The notes under the pieces: generated by a model | Told to the model about the DNA's origin: nothing | Database searches by the model: none | Seen by the model: the letters and a program-made list of their open reading frames with translations, nothing else | Shown here: positions 24,934-31,606 of the stretch, piece after piece | Layout of the letters: each line of letters begins with the position of its first letter | How positions within the stretch are numbered: the stretch's first letter is position 1 | Program-made: the position numbers and the translations under genes | Source: Bacteroidia bacterium | Lineage (GTDB): Bacteria > Bacteroidota > Bacteroidia > Cytophagales > JAAEPT01 | DNA length: 33,571 nt | NCBI GenBank assembly: GCA_030431525.1 | Contig: JAUIJC010000043.1 | Coordinates: forward strand, 1-33,571 | Direction: 5' to 3'

Positions 24934-26052
24934 TTATCGCCCTTGTAAATGGAAGTTCACGAGTTTTTCCACAAAAAATTCCCACGAGTATTTTTCCCGT
25001 TCCTTGATTACGTTTTGGCTAAATATAGAAGCTTTCTGGTTTTGAAAGAAATCATCTATAGCGTCCGCAATGGCAGTTTTGTTGCGCTCCACCACATAGC
25101 CAACCTTTCCATGAGGGACCGTTTCTGACAATCCGCCCACATTGGTCACTAGCATTGGGCAACCAAAATGATAGGCCATCGGGGTGATACCACTTTGGCT
25201 TGCAGTGTGATAGGTTTGCGCTACCATGTCGCAGGCCGAGAAGTAATATTTGATTTCCTCCTGTGGGATAAATTCATTGCGGATGATGATGCGGTTAGCA
25301 ATATTTTTTTCCTCGATGAGCTGAAAATATTCCTCAGGATCGTCGTAAAACTCTCCAGCCACAATCAATTTCACATCCTTCATTCGGTCATCAGCCATGG
25401 CCTCCAAAAGTAAATCCAGCCCCTTATATTTTCTGATCAACCCGAAGAAGAGCAAGTATTTTCCATCCACATCCAGCTTGAGATGTCGGCGCGCATTTTC
25501 CTTTGGAATCACCTCTCCGAATTGGTCGTTGATAGGGTGGGGCATATAAAGCGTGGGCGATTCAGAAAATTCCTTCAACTCTTCCTCCACCTTGCGCGAC
25601 ATGGCGATAAAACCATCACAAGCCTTGGTAAAATATCCCGTCAAAGCTTTGTCGCCAAGGCGATGCTCATGCGGAATCACATTGTCCGTAAGCCCAATAA
25701 CCTTGGTGTTTTTGTCTAATAGCCGAGCCACCGTGCCCAAGCATGGAGCCATAAACGGAAGCCAATAGCGGATAATCACCAAGTCTGGTTTTTCCCGTTT
25801 CAGGAGTTTTCCTGTGGTTATCCAACTGATTGGATTCACCGAGTTCAAAAGAGATCGAATGGGCAATCCCTCAGGGGCAGGATCAGCGCTGAATTGTGTT
25901 TTTCCCGGAAAAAGAAAATTTGGGTACTGAAGGCTAAAGCTGACCAGAGAAGCCTCGTGTCCTGCTTTGATCAATGCACGGCAAAGGGCTTCGTTGGTGT
26001 CGGCGATTCCGCCTCGAAGGGGATGAGCTGGGCCAATGACGGTGATTTTCAT
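24934..26052 (-). CDS. Glycosyltransferase family 4 (GT-B) protein
   Basis: The 372-residue protein begins MKITVIGPAHPLRGGIADTNEALCRAL, the N-terminal Rossmann half of GT-B enzymes with its glycine-rich acceptor loop. The C-terminal half has LLFFGLIRKYKGLDLLLEAM, VAGEFYDD and CPMLVTNVGGLSETVPHGKVGYVV, the nucleotide-sugar binding half of GT4. It probably adds a sugar to a surface polysaccharide or glycolipid at the cytoplasmic membrane face; donor and acceptor are unknown. The E-x7-E region reads SQSGITPMAYHFG, without either canonical glutamate; I have seen the same change in Bacteroidota relatives, so it is probably a subfamily trait. It is preceded by a strong hairpin (26089-26124) and a palindromic element. 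Confidence 0.9.
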   Translation of the reverse strand: MKITVIGPAHPLRGGIADTNEALCRALIKAGHEASLVSFSLQYPNFLFPGKTQFSADPAPEGLPIRSLLNSVNPISWITTGKLLKREKPDLVIIRYWLPFMAPCLGTVARLLDKNTKVIGLTDNVIPHEHRLGDKALTGYFTKACDGFIAMSRKVEEELKEFSESPTLYMPHPINDQFGEVIPKENARRHLKLDVDGKYLLFFGLIRKYKGLDLLLEAMADDRMKDVKLIVAGEFYDDPEEYFQLIEEKNIANRIIIRNEFIPQEEIKYYFSACDMVAQTYHTASQSGITPMAYHFGCPMLVTNVGGLSETVPHGKVGYVVERNKTAIADAIDDFFQNQKASIFSQNVIKEREKYSWEFFVEKLVNFHLQGR

Positions 26053-26088
26053 AATTCAATCGGGATTGGCGCTAAAATAAGTAAGTGC

Positions 26089-26124
26089 GTCCAATTCGTT
26101 GGAACAAACCGTTCCGAATTGGAC
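26089..26124 (-). other. Hairpin in the leader of the glycosyltransferase gene
   Basis: GTCCAATTCG...GAAC at 26089-26105 pairs with 26111-26124 (14 paired bases, with a 3-nt TTG bulge on one side and a 5-nt loop). It lies 37 bases before the glycosyltransferase start on the minus strand. No T run follows, so it is not an ordinary terminator; a leader structure is possible. Confidence 0.55.
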
Positions 26125-26179
26125 TCATACATTCAAATTAAATCACGTAAAAAAGTATGTATGGTGCAGGAGTGCACTA

Positions 26180-26295
26180 CGTAGCGACGCTTTGAAAGCG
26201 TCGAAACCAAGACACCGAAGGTGGATTGCTAATGCTGTACATTTTGCAATCTGTCTTTGACAGATTGGACTTGACGCTTTCAAAGCGTCGCTACG
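26180..26295. repeat. 116-bp compound palindromic element (REP/MITE-like)
   Basis: Perfect 23-bp inverted arms lie at 26180-26202 and 26273-26295. Each arm itself contains a near-palindrome, GACGCTTT-G-AAAGCGTC. Inside are a 9-bp hairpin with a 3-nt loop (CAATCTGTC at 26247-26255, GACAGATTG at 26259-26267) and a small CACC-GAA-GGTG hairpin (26213-26223). It has no open reading frame. It lies between the DUF4349 stop codon and the glycosyltransferase gene. The outer GTAGCGAC resembles the head of the palindrome at 30733. Confidence 0.88.
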
Positions 26296-26317
26296 CAGAA
26301 TATTGTTCAAAGAATGA

Positions 26318-27031
26318 TTACCCCCTCACAAACAACCAACTCACAGACTTCCAAAGCCCGATTCCCACATAGCCCAAAATTCCCGGCTTTACCTTTTTGG
26401 TAATGTAAATGGTGATGGTGGAGTAATCAGAAAGATGCTTGAGACGCTTGAGACGTCCTTTCATGGATTCGATTTCGCCGTTCAGGCGCTCCAATTCCTT
26501 TTCCACCAAAAGCGTGGTTTCCACATTTTCGGCCTTGGCCAGTAATTCCAGATAGCGGTCGCGGGACTTCATGGCGTTTTCCAAGCGGATTTCCACATCA
26601 CGATATTCCTCGGTCACATCTTGGCTGGAAATGGAGCGATCCTTGGCCTTTCCATGGGTGGCAATTTCGTCCAAGGCTTTTTCAAGATGAGCTGATTTCA
26701 CACGGATGGTCGAACGGTAGGGAGCCAAGGTCTGCGCATAGCCTTCATATTTTTCGGCTATCTCCATCAGCGTTTTGTTCAAGCTGTCTGGTTCCTTGAC
26801 AATCATATCCATGTGGGCATTATAGATGATGACTTTTTGGTCAAGGACTGTGGTTTTATTCTCATCGTCCACAGATATGTAGTTATTAATCTGAGATGGA
26901 TCTTCGGAGTTGTAAACAACACCGGTAGCTGTCGAGCCCTCAGAAGGGTTCACGGCATACGGGGATGAAGAATAACATCCAGTTAAGAGGAGTGAGCTCC
27001 CAAGAAATAAGCTGTATAAAAATCTTTTCAT
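26318..27031 (-). CDS. DUF4349 domain lipoprotein
   Basis: From the ATG at 27029-27031 the 237-residue protein starts MKRFLYSLFLGSSLLLTGCYSSS. This is a lipoprotein signal with lipobox L-L-T-G-C, so the mature protein is lipid-anchored at Cys19. The body matches DUF4349: VIIYNAHMDMIVKEPDSLNKTLMEIAEKYEGYAQ, then SQDVTEEYRDVEIRLENAMKSRDRYLELLAKAENVETTLLVEKELERLNGEIESMKGRLKRLKH as a long coiled coil, then DYSTITIYI and a C-terminal hydrophobic segment (GILGYVGIGLWKSVSWLFV) that may be a membrane helix. The family is widespread and functionally undefined. An upstream in-frame ATG at 27055 would add eight residues before the signal and is less likely. It is followed by the palindromic element. Confidence 0.87.
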   Translation of the reverse strand: MKRFLYSLFLGSSLLLTGCYSSSPYAVNPSEGSTATGVVYNSEDPSQINNYISVDDENKTTVLDQKVIIYNAHMDMIVKEPDSLNKTLMEIAEKYEGYAQTLAPYRSTIRVKSAHLEKALDEIATHGKAKDRSISSQDVTEEYRDVEIRLENAMKSRDRYLELLAKAENVETTLLVEKELERLNGEIESMKGRLKRLKHLSDYSTITIYITKKVKPGILGYVGIGLWKSVSWLFVRG

Positions 27032-27134
27032 GGCGATCAATTTAAGGTTTTCCAATTACTGGATAAAAAATAATAGCTGTTAGCATTCGAGTGGCGTACA
27101 CCTTATTAAGATTCATGATTCAGATACGTCCTTT

Positions 27135-28283
27135 ATGCGCCTCTTCGTTACACTCTTTATTGTCATAAGTCACAGCATACTTTCCTTGGGACAACCCTTC
27201 TCCGAAAAGACTAATGATCCGTTTGGCTTAAGTTCATTTGGGGCATATCCCCAACCTGCCTTTGGGGATTTGGATGGAGATGGGGATGAAGACTTATTGG
27301 CCGGAGGTTTTGGCTTCTTTCAGTATCAAGAAAATGGCTTGAATGGAGGTGAGGAGCTGAGTTTTGAGGGGCCTGATGTGAATCCTTTTGGGCTTTCTCC
27401 CAATGATGAATTTGCCATTTTACACCCTGCTCTGGTGGACATTGATGCTGATGGTGATCTTGATCTCTTTTCGGGAGAGGATACCTATATCGCCTTTTAT
27501 GAAAATATCGGAACAGCGACTGAGCCACAGTTTGACGCGCCAGTGAGAAGTCCGTTTGGTTTGCAAGAGGCTGGGGTGTCGTACTATCCAGCTTTTGGGG
27601 ATATTGATAACGATGGTGATTTGGACCTGTTTGTTGGCGAGTTTCTTACGGGTGTTCAGTGGGCTGAGAACACAGGGACGGCAACAGCTCCGCAGTTTGC
27701 TCCATTAATCGCACAGCCAATGGGTTTTCAACCGATGACTTCGGGGTTCTTTCCTGATTTGGGAGACTGGGATCAAGATGGTGACCTTGACCTAATCGTA
27801 GGGGAGGACAATGGGAATTTCCTCTATTATGAAAATACAGGAACAGACGAGCAAGCGGAGTTTTCGAGTCCTGTTCAGAATCCGTTTGAATTAAGTGGTG
27901 CGGGTTCAATGGTGAATCCTGTGTCAGTGGATATAGATGGTGACGGTGATTTGGATTTGGTGGGAGGTGTGCAAGGAGCTGGTTCTTATGCTTTCTATGA
28001 GAATGAGGGAGGAGGAAGTGTGCCTGTGGATCCTGTAGTGATTGCCAGTCTGACTTCCCAAAAAAACGAGGCCTTCGTCTTCGGTCCAAATCCGTGTCAA
28101 GGACAATTATGGGTCAAAGGCGGAGAGATGAACTTTGAGGTAGTGGCTCTGACGGGCGAGCAGATGTTAAAGGGAAAGGTGAACAATCAATGGATTGATG
28201 TTCAGTCGCTTCCTTCGGGAGTCTATTTTTTAATCTTCGAATCCGAGAAGGATAAAGGTGTAAGACGGTTTGTGAAGGAGTAA
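27135..28283 (+). CDS. FG-GAP/VCBS repeat protein with T9SS type A C-terminal domain
   Basis: The 382-residue protein has a signal peptide (MRLFVTLFIVISHSILSLGQ). Five Asp-rich calcium-binding loops follow, of the pattern D-x-D-x-D-G-D-x-D-L (first at residues 45-53, last near 265), each followed by F/Y-Y-E-N-x-G-T. These are the FG-GAP/VCBS repeats that build integrin-like beta-propeller blades. Residues about 310-382 form a T9SS type A sorting domain (VFGPNPCQGQLWV, VVALTGEQMLKG, VQSLPSGVYFLIFES), with a KGVRRFVKE end. It is probably a secreted, Ca-binding surface or extracellular protein; the ligand is unknown. It is shorter than most such proteins. It is divergent from the DUF4349 gene with a 103-bp gap and seems monocistronic. 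Confidence 0.9.
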   Translation: MRLFVTLFIVISHSILSLGQPFSEKTNDPFGLSSFGAYPQPAFGDLDGDGDEDLLAGGFGFFQYQENGLNGGEELSFEGPDVNPFGLSPNDEFAILHPALVDIDADGDLDLFSGEDTYIAFYENIGTATEPQFDAPVRSPFGLQEAGVSYYPAFGDIDNDGDLDLFVGEFLTGVQWAENTGTATAPQFAPLIAQPMGFQPMTSGFFPDLGDWDQDGDLDLIVGEDNGNFLYYENTGTDEQAEFSSPVQNPFELSGAGSMVNPVSVDIDGDGDLDLVGGVQGAGSYAFYENEGGGSVPVDPVVIASLTSQKNEAFVFGPNPCQGQLWVKGGEMNFEVVALTGEQMLKGKVNNQWIDVQSLPSGVYFLIFESEKDKGVRRFVKE

Positions 28284-28357
28284 TTGAGTTTAAAAATTTG
28301 ATGTTGCTTTTTGTTGGTAGGCAGGCTTAGGGACGGAATCCAAACACAAAAAATCCC

Positions 28358-28365
28358 TACCTTTG
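28358..28365 (+). promoter_or_regulatory. Probable -7 element for pyrR
   Basis: TACCTTTG matches the Bacteroidota -7 consensus TAnnTTTG and lies 61 bases upstream of the pyrR ATG. No good TTTG is found 19-21 bases further upstream, so the promoter is weaker or activated. Confidence 0.5.
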
Positions 28366-28426
28366 CCCCAATGCGCCCATAAATGAGTGTAGGCGCAGAA
28401 TTGTGGCGTGTTTTTTCCACCCAATT

Positions 28427-28978
28427 ATGCAACAACAAGTCATCCTTGGAAAAGAACTTCTTCAGGTTACGCTTCGTCGCCTGTGTCAAGAGATTCTTGA
28501 AAACCACGGGGATTTTTCCAATTCGGTTTTGATAGGGCTACAACCTCGTGGCATTTACCTAGCAAAACGCATCCAACAAATTTTAAAGGAGGATTTGGGT
28601 AAGGACATTCCCTTGGGGGAATTGGACATTACCTTCCACCGCGATGATTTCCGTCGTCGGGGCACTCCCTTGCGAGCCAATGCCACCAATGTCCCTTTCT
28701 TGGTAGAAGGAAAGAAGGTTGTGTTGGTGGACGATGTGTTGTTCACTGGAAGATCAGTGCGCGCCGCACTGGATGCGATGACGGCTTTTGGCCGTCCCGA
28801 AAAGGTGGAGTTGTTGGCCTTGATTGACCGTTGTTACACACGCGAGCTTCCTATCGAGGCTGATTATGTGGGCAAGGAAATTAACAGCATGATCTCCCAA
28901 AAGGTGAATGTGCAGTGGGAAGGTGTTGATGGAGGAGAGGAGGACAAGGTGTGGTTGGTTTTAAGTGAAAACGGTTAA
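28427..28978 (+). CDS. pyrR: PyrR: phosphoribosyltransferase-family pyrimidine regulator / uracil phosphoribosyltransferase
   Basis: PyrR proteins use PRPP and uracil to make UMP and, in Gram-positives, bind pyr mRNA leaders to attenuate transcription. The PRPP-binding signature is VVLVDDVLFTGRS (residues 98-110 from the ATG at 28427). IGLQPRGIYLAKRI, GELDITFHRDDFRRRGTP and ALIDRCYTRELPIEADYVGKEI are also typical of PyrR. The ATG at 28427 matches the family start (183 residues); an in-frame GTG at 28403 would add eight unlikely residues. The downstream pyrB gene and the phosphoribosyltransferase fold support pyrimidine control. I see no attenuator-like anti-terminator in the leader, so RNA regulation is unproven here. 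The stop codon lies inside the first unit of a heptamer repeat. Confidence 0.93.
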   Translation: MQQQVILGKELLQVTLRRLCQEILENHGDFSNSVLIGLQPRGIYLAKRIQQILKEDLGKDIPLGELDITFHRDDFRRRGTPLRANATNVPFLVEGKKVVLVDDVLFTGRSVRAALDAMTAFGRPEKVELLALIDRCYTRELPIEADYVGKEINSMISQKVNVQWEGVDGGEEDKVWLVLSENG

Positions 28979-29049
28979 CAGGTATCAGTTAACGGTTATC
29001 AGTTATCAGCGGTTAGGAGGCTTGGTACTTGGTACTCTGCACTCCATAC
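28973..29049 (+). repeat. Eleven-unit degenerate 7-nt tandem repeat between pyrR and pyrB
   Basis: From the last pyrR codon the sequence divides without a break into eleven 7-nt units. Most end in C, with forms such as GGTTAAC, AGTTAAC, GGTTATC, AGTTATC and two identical adjacent TTGGTAC (29022-29035). The array ends 13 bases before the pyrB ATG. The first unit contains the pyrR stop codon. Similar heptamers (TGTTAAC) lie in the ffh leader. Confidence 0.75.
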
Positions 29050-29062
29050 TCAGATTCAGAAC

Positions 29063-29992
29063 ATGGCGGAATTAAGTGTAAGGCACTTGTTGGGCATCAA
29101 GGACCTGACAAGGGAGGATATAGAACTGATTTTTGAAACGGCGGACCACTTCAAGGAGGTTATCAATCGTCCTATTAAGAAGGTGCCCTCATTGAGGGAC
29201 ATTACCGTGGCGAACATCTTCTTTGAGAACTCGACAAGGACGCGCCTGTCCTTTGAGTTGGCGGAGAAAAGGTTGTCGGCTGACGTAGTGAACTTCTCGG
29301 CGGGTCAGTCTTCTGTGAAAAAAGGAGAGACCTTGTTGGATACAGTGAACAACATCCTGTCCATGAAAGTGGATATGGTGGTGATGCGCCATTCCAGCGT
29401 AGGAGCGCCACATTTCCTTTCACGACATATCAAGGCGAACATCGTGAACGCTGGTGACGGCACTCATGAGCACCCGACCCAAGCCTTGTTGGATTCCTTC
29501 TCTATCCGTGAGAGGCTGGGCCAAGTGGAAGGAAAGAAAGTCTGCATTTTCGGAGATATCCTTCACTCACGAGTAGCACTTTCAAACATCTTTGCTTTGC
29601 AAAAGCAGGGTGCTGAAGTGATGGTCTGCGGACCAGCTACCTTATTGCCAAAATACATCGGTGAGTTGGGCGTAAAAGTGGAGACTGACGTCCGCAAGGC
29701 CCTTCAATGGTGTGATGTAGCCAACGTACTCCGTATCCAGTTGGAGCGCCAAGGTGGAGATATCGCCTATTTCCCTTCGCTTCGTGAGTATTCCCAAGAG
29801 TTCGGTATCGACAAAGCCTTGTTGGATTCTTTGGATAAGGAGATTGTGGTGATGCACCCAGGACCAATCAACCGTGGAGTGGAATTGGCTTCTGATGTTG
29901 CGGATTCCGAACAGGCGATTATCCTTGATCAGGTGCAAAATGGTGTGGCAGTGCGTATGGCTGTGCTTTACTTACTTGCTCAGAAGGGGTAA
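29063..29992 (+). CDS. pyrB: Aspartate carbamoyltransferase catalytic subunit
   Basis: PyrB joins carbamoyl phosphate and aspartate to form carbamoyl aspartate, the first committed step of pyrimidine synthesis, in the cytoplasm. The 309 residues include the carbamoyl-phosphate binding motif S57-T-R-T-R61 in FFENSTRTRLSFE, HPTQ (137-140) in the GDGTHEHPTQALLD segment, FGDILHSRVALSN, and HPGPINRG (265-272). Length is normal for the catalytic chain. No regulatory chain (pyrI) gene is adjacent. It follows pyrR with an 84-bp gap occupied by the 7-nt repeat array, so co-transcription is likely. No ribosome binding site is visible; the array lies where one would be. Confidence 0.98.
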   Translation: MAELSVRHLLGIKDLTREDIELIFETADHFKEVINRPIKKVPSLRDITVANIFFENSTRTRLSFELAEKRLSADVVNFSAGQSSVKKGETLLDTVNNILSMKVDMVVMRHSSVGAPHFLSRHIKANIVNAGDGTHEHPTQALLDSFSIRERLGQVEGKKVCIFGDILHSRVALSNIFALQKQGAEVMVCGPATLLPKYIGELGVKVETDVRKALQWCDVANVLRIQLERQGGDIAYFPSLREYSQEFGIDKALLDSLDKEIVVMHPGPINRGVELASDVADSEQAIILDQVQNGVAVRMAVLYLLAQKG

Positions 29993-30013
29993 GAAACTGA
30001 GGTATAAATTTGC

Positions 30014-30047
30014 AAATCCCATTTGTCAAATCAGACAGATGGGATTT
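30014..30047 (+). terminator. Terminator of pyrB
   Basis: AAATCCCATTTGTC at 30014-30027 pairs with GACAGATGGGATTT at 30034-30047 (14 pairs, one G-U) around a 6-nt loop. ATTGTATCC follows, a weak T tail. It is 21 bases after the pyrB stop codon. Confidence 0.7.
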
Positions 30048-30130
30048 ATTGTATCCGGACTTTACTTTCCAATCCGGCCCTTGTGAATGAGTGTGCCCGT
30101 CGAAGTTTCGTATATTTCAATAGGCTAATT

Positions 30131-30159
30131 TTTGATAATTTCTGACCGTATTACCTTTG
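30131..30159 (+). promoter_or_regulatory. Promoter of the toxin-antitoxin operon
   Basis: TTTG (30131-30134), a 17-nt spacer and TACCTTTG (30152-30159) resemble the Bacteroidota consensus, with a spacer 2 nt shorter than usual. The start would be near 30166, about 48 bases before the antitoxin ATG. No clear operator palindrome was found. Confidence 0.6.
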
Positions 30160-30213
30160 ATAGGCGTTAACAACATACAACACAAAAGAGATCTTACTCT
30201 AATTTAGATAATC

Positions 30214-30411
30214 ATGGAAGCAAAAAATTTCAGGGACCTTTCTATTGAGGTACTTAAGAATATGCCTGAAGGGGCAACTTTGGAGGAGGTAATGCAGAAA
30301 ATCAGACTCACGGCCCAAGTGTTAAAAGGATTGGAGGATGAGGAAAAAGGGCGTGTTTTGACAGGAGATCAGCTTCGAAAAAACATCAAATCATGGACAT
30401 TCCGCAAGTGA
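30214..30411 (+). CDS. Probable antitoxin of a type II toxin-antitoxin pair
   Basis: The 65-residue protein is small, acidic and helical (MEAKNFRDLSIEVLKNMPEGATLEEVMQKIRLTAQVLKGLEDEEKGRVLTGDQL...), with a basic end (KNIKSWTFRK). I do not recognise a named antitoxin family; a helix pair rather than a ribbon-helix-helix is my reading. The call rests mainly on position: its last 19 bases overlap the start of a ParE/RelE-like toxin gene in another frame, the standard antitoxin-toxin arrangement for translational coupling. It has its own promoter upstream and probably represses it, as such antitoxins do. Confidence 0.75.
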   Translation: MEAKNFRDLSIEVLKNMPEGATLEEVMQKIRLTAQVLKGLEDEEKGRVLTGDQLRKNIKSWTFRK

Positions 30412-30728
30412 TTTGGACCGACAATGCCGTTACTGGTTTACGTCGGATTTTTGATTACATTGCAGAGGATTCGCCAACTTACGCAGAAAGTTTTTTGGAA
30501 GGCTTGATTGATGCTACCGAAGCTCGTTTGGTTGCCATGCCCAACTCTGGAAGGGTTATTCCCGAACTCCAAGACACTCATTTGGGATTTGTCAGAGAGC
30601 TAATCTACAAAGGGTATAGAGTGATTTATAATCCATCAGGTTTTCCAGAAAAGATTGCTGTGTTGGCCGTTCTTCACTCAAGAATGGATTTCTTACGGCA
30701 ATTTAAGTCTGAGTGGATTCTTGAATGA
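30393..30728 (+). CDS. ParE/RelE family toxin
   Basis: The 111-residue protein fits the ParE/RelE superfamily: IWTDNAVTGLRRIFDYIAEDSPTYAESFLEGLIDATEARLVAMPNSGRVIPEL gives the two N-terminal helices, with the DSP-x-x-A motif and the P-N-S-G-R-x-x-P-E loop. Then REL, GYRVIYN and a VLHSRMDF strand with Arg form the C-terminal core. ParE toxins poison gyrase and RelE toxins cleave mRNA at the ribosome; the sequence alone does not decide, although the DSP and GR-x-PE pattern leans to ParE. It is coupled by a 19-bp overlap to the preceding antitoxin gene. A REP-like palindrome directly follows. Confidence 0.88.
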   Translation: MDIPQVIWTDNAVTGLRRIFDYIAEDSPTYAESFLEGLIDATEARLVAMPNSGRVIPELQDTHLGFVRELIYKGYRVIYNPSGFPEKIAVLAVLHSRMDFLRQFKSEWILE

Positions 30729-30732
30729 TACT

Positions 30733-30761
30733 GTAGAGACAAGGCATTGCCTTGTCTCTAC
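30733..30761. repeat. REP-like perfect palindrome
   Basis: GTAGAGACAAGGCA (30733-30746), one central T, then its exact complement (30748-30761) make a 29-bp palindrome with 14-bp arms. It starts 4 bases after the toxin stop codon and ends 17 bases before the Crp/Fnr stop. This kind of GTAGAGAC-headed palindrome recurs in many Cytophagales and cyanobacterial genomes. It may also act as a terminator for the convergent genes. Confidence 0.85.
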
Positions 30762-30778
30762 GAGCATATAGCATAGCC

Positions 30779-31477
30779 TCAGTTCTGCGCTATTTTTTCC
30801 AAATAGGAAATTTTTAGCAGTCCAATCTCCCGTTTATCCACTTCAATAATACCTTCCTTTTTAAAGGCTGAAAGAACACGCATACAGCTTTCTGGGGTGG
30901 TGAGGGCAATATTGGCCATTTCCTCGCGAGAAAGTTCGATGTCCAGAATGATGCTGTCAGACCTGAATCCAAAGATGCTATGCAACTTCAAAAGTGTGCT
31001 GGCCATGCGTTGACGAACGGATTTTTGGTTACTGTCCGTTAGTCGGAGGGTCATGTGCTGGAGGTCGGCGCTGGTCTTTTTCAAGAGCGTTTTGGCAAAG
31101 TTGGAGTCCTCCTCAATTAACCGGAAGATTTCATCTGCGGGAATAAAGCAAATAGAGGAGTCTACCAAGGGGATCGCCGTGCAGTCATAATGGCTGTGGG
31201 AAAGCAATTGTTGATAGCCCAATACTTCGCCTGTGCTGGCTAAGGCCACAATCAATTCGTTGCCGTTGCTTCCCAATTGTGTGATTTTCACCTTTCCCTT
31301 GTGCACCACATAAATGCCAAATACAGGGTTTCCCTCGTAAAAAATGGGTTCACCTTTTTTGTGCAGTCGATGCCCTTTTTGCCCGTTGATGATTTCCAAA
31401 TGCCCTTTACCAATATCAGAGAAGATGGAATGGCATCGTGAACTGCAAGTAAGACAGTCGATTGATTTTTTGTTCAT
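30779..31477 (-). CDS. Crp/Fnr family transcription regulator with FNR-like cysteines
   Basis: From the ATG at 31475-31477 the protein has 232 residues. A cyclic-nucleotide-type effector domain (HKKGEPIFYEGNPVFGIYVVHKGKVKI, residues ~39-66) leads through a helix dimer interface (about 118-160) to a C-terminal winged helix (LSREEMANIALTTPESCMRVLSAFKKEGIIEV). The recognition helix has Glu and Arg at the FNR/CRP contact positions. Near the N-terminus is C-x2-C-x3-C (Cys8, 11, 15), and Cys110, in DSSICFIPADEIF, aligns with Cys122 of E. coli FNR (SMVCEIPFETL). This suggests an oxygen- or NO-sensitive iron-sulphur cluster (inference). It is divergent from hmp. The frame continues to 31546 with ATG starts at 31522-31525, so the N-terminus may be longer. 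Confidence 0.88.
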   Translation of the reverse strand: MNKKSIDCLTCSSRCHSIFSDIGKGHLEIINGQKGHRLHKKGEPIFYEGNPVFGIYVVHKGKVKITQLGSNGNELIVALASTGEVLGYQQLLSHSHYDCTAIPLVDSSICFIPADEIFRLIEEDSNFAKTLLKKTSADLQHMTLRLTDSNQKSVRQRMASTLLKLHSIFGFRSDSIILDIELSREEMANIALTTPESCMRVLSAFKKEGIIEVDKREIGLLKISYLEKIAQN

Positions 31478-31606
31478 GTGCAAAAGATAGGGGATTCCAT
31501 CAGGATTCTGCATGACGGCCATCATGTCCACAACACGTTTTGCCACAGGTGGGTTTCAATTCCATGGAGAGAACTTTGAGTCATTAACATTCTAACCAAG
31601 TTTTCT

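Noticed and set aside
28284-28426. PyrR-responsive attenuator in the pyrR leader
   Set aside because: The leader lacks the paired anti-terminator/terminator hairpins and T tract seen in Gram-positive pyr leaders; only a short GTGG/CCAC stem is present.
31547-31606. Palindromic FNR or NsrR operator between the regulator and hmp
   Set aside because: Only half-site-like bits (TTTGAGTCATTAAC) were found; no convincing TTGAT-N4-ATCAA symmetry.
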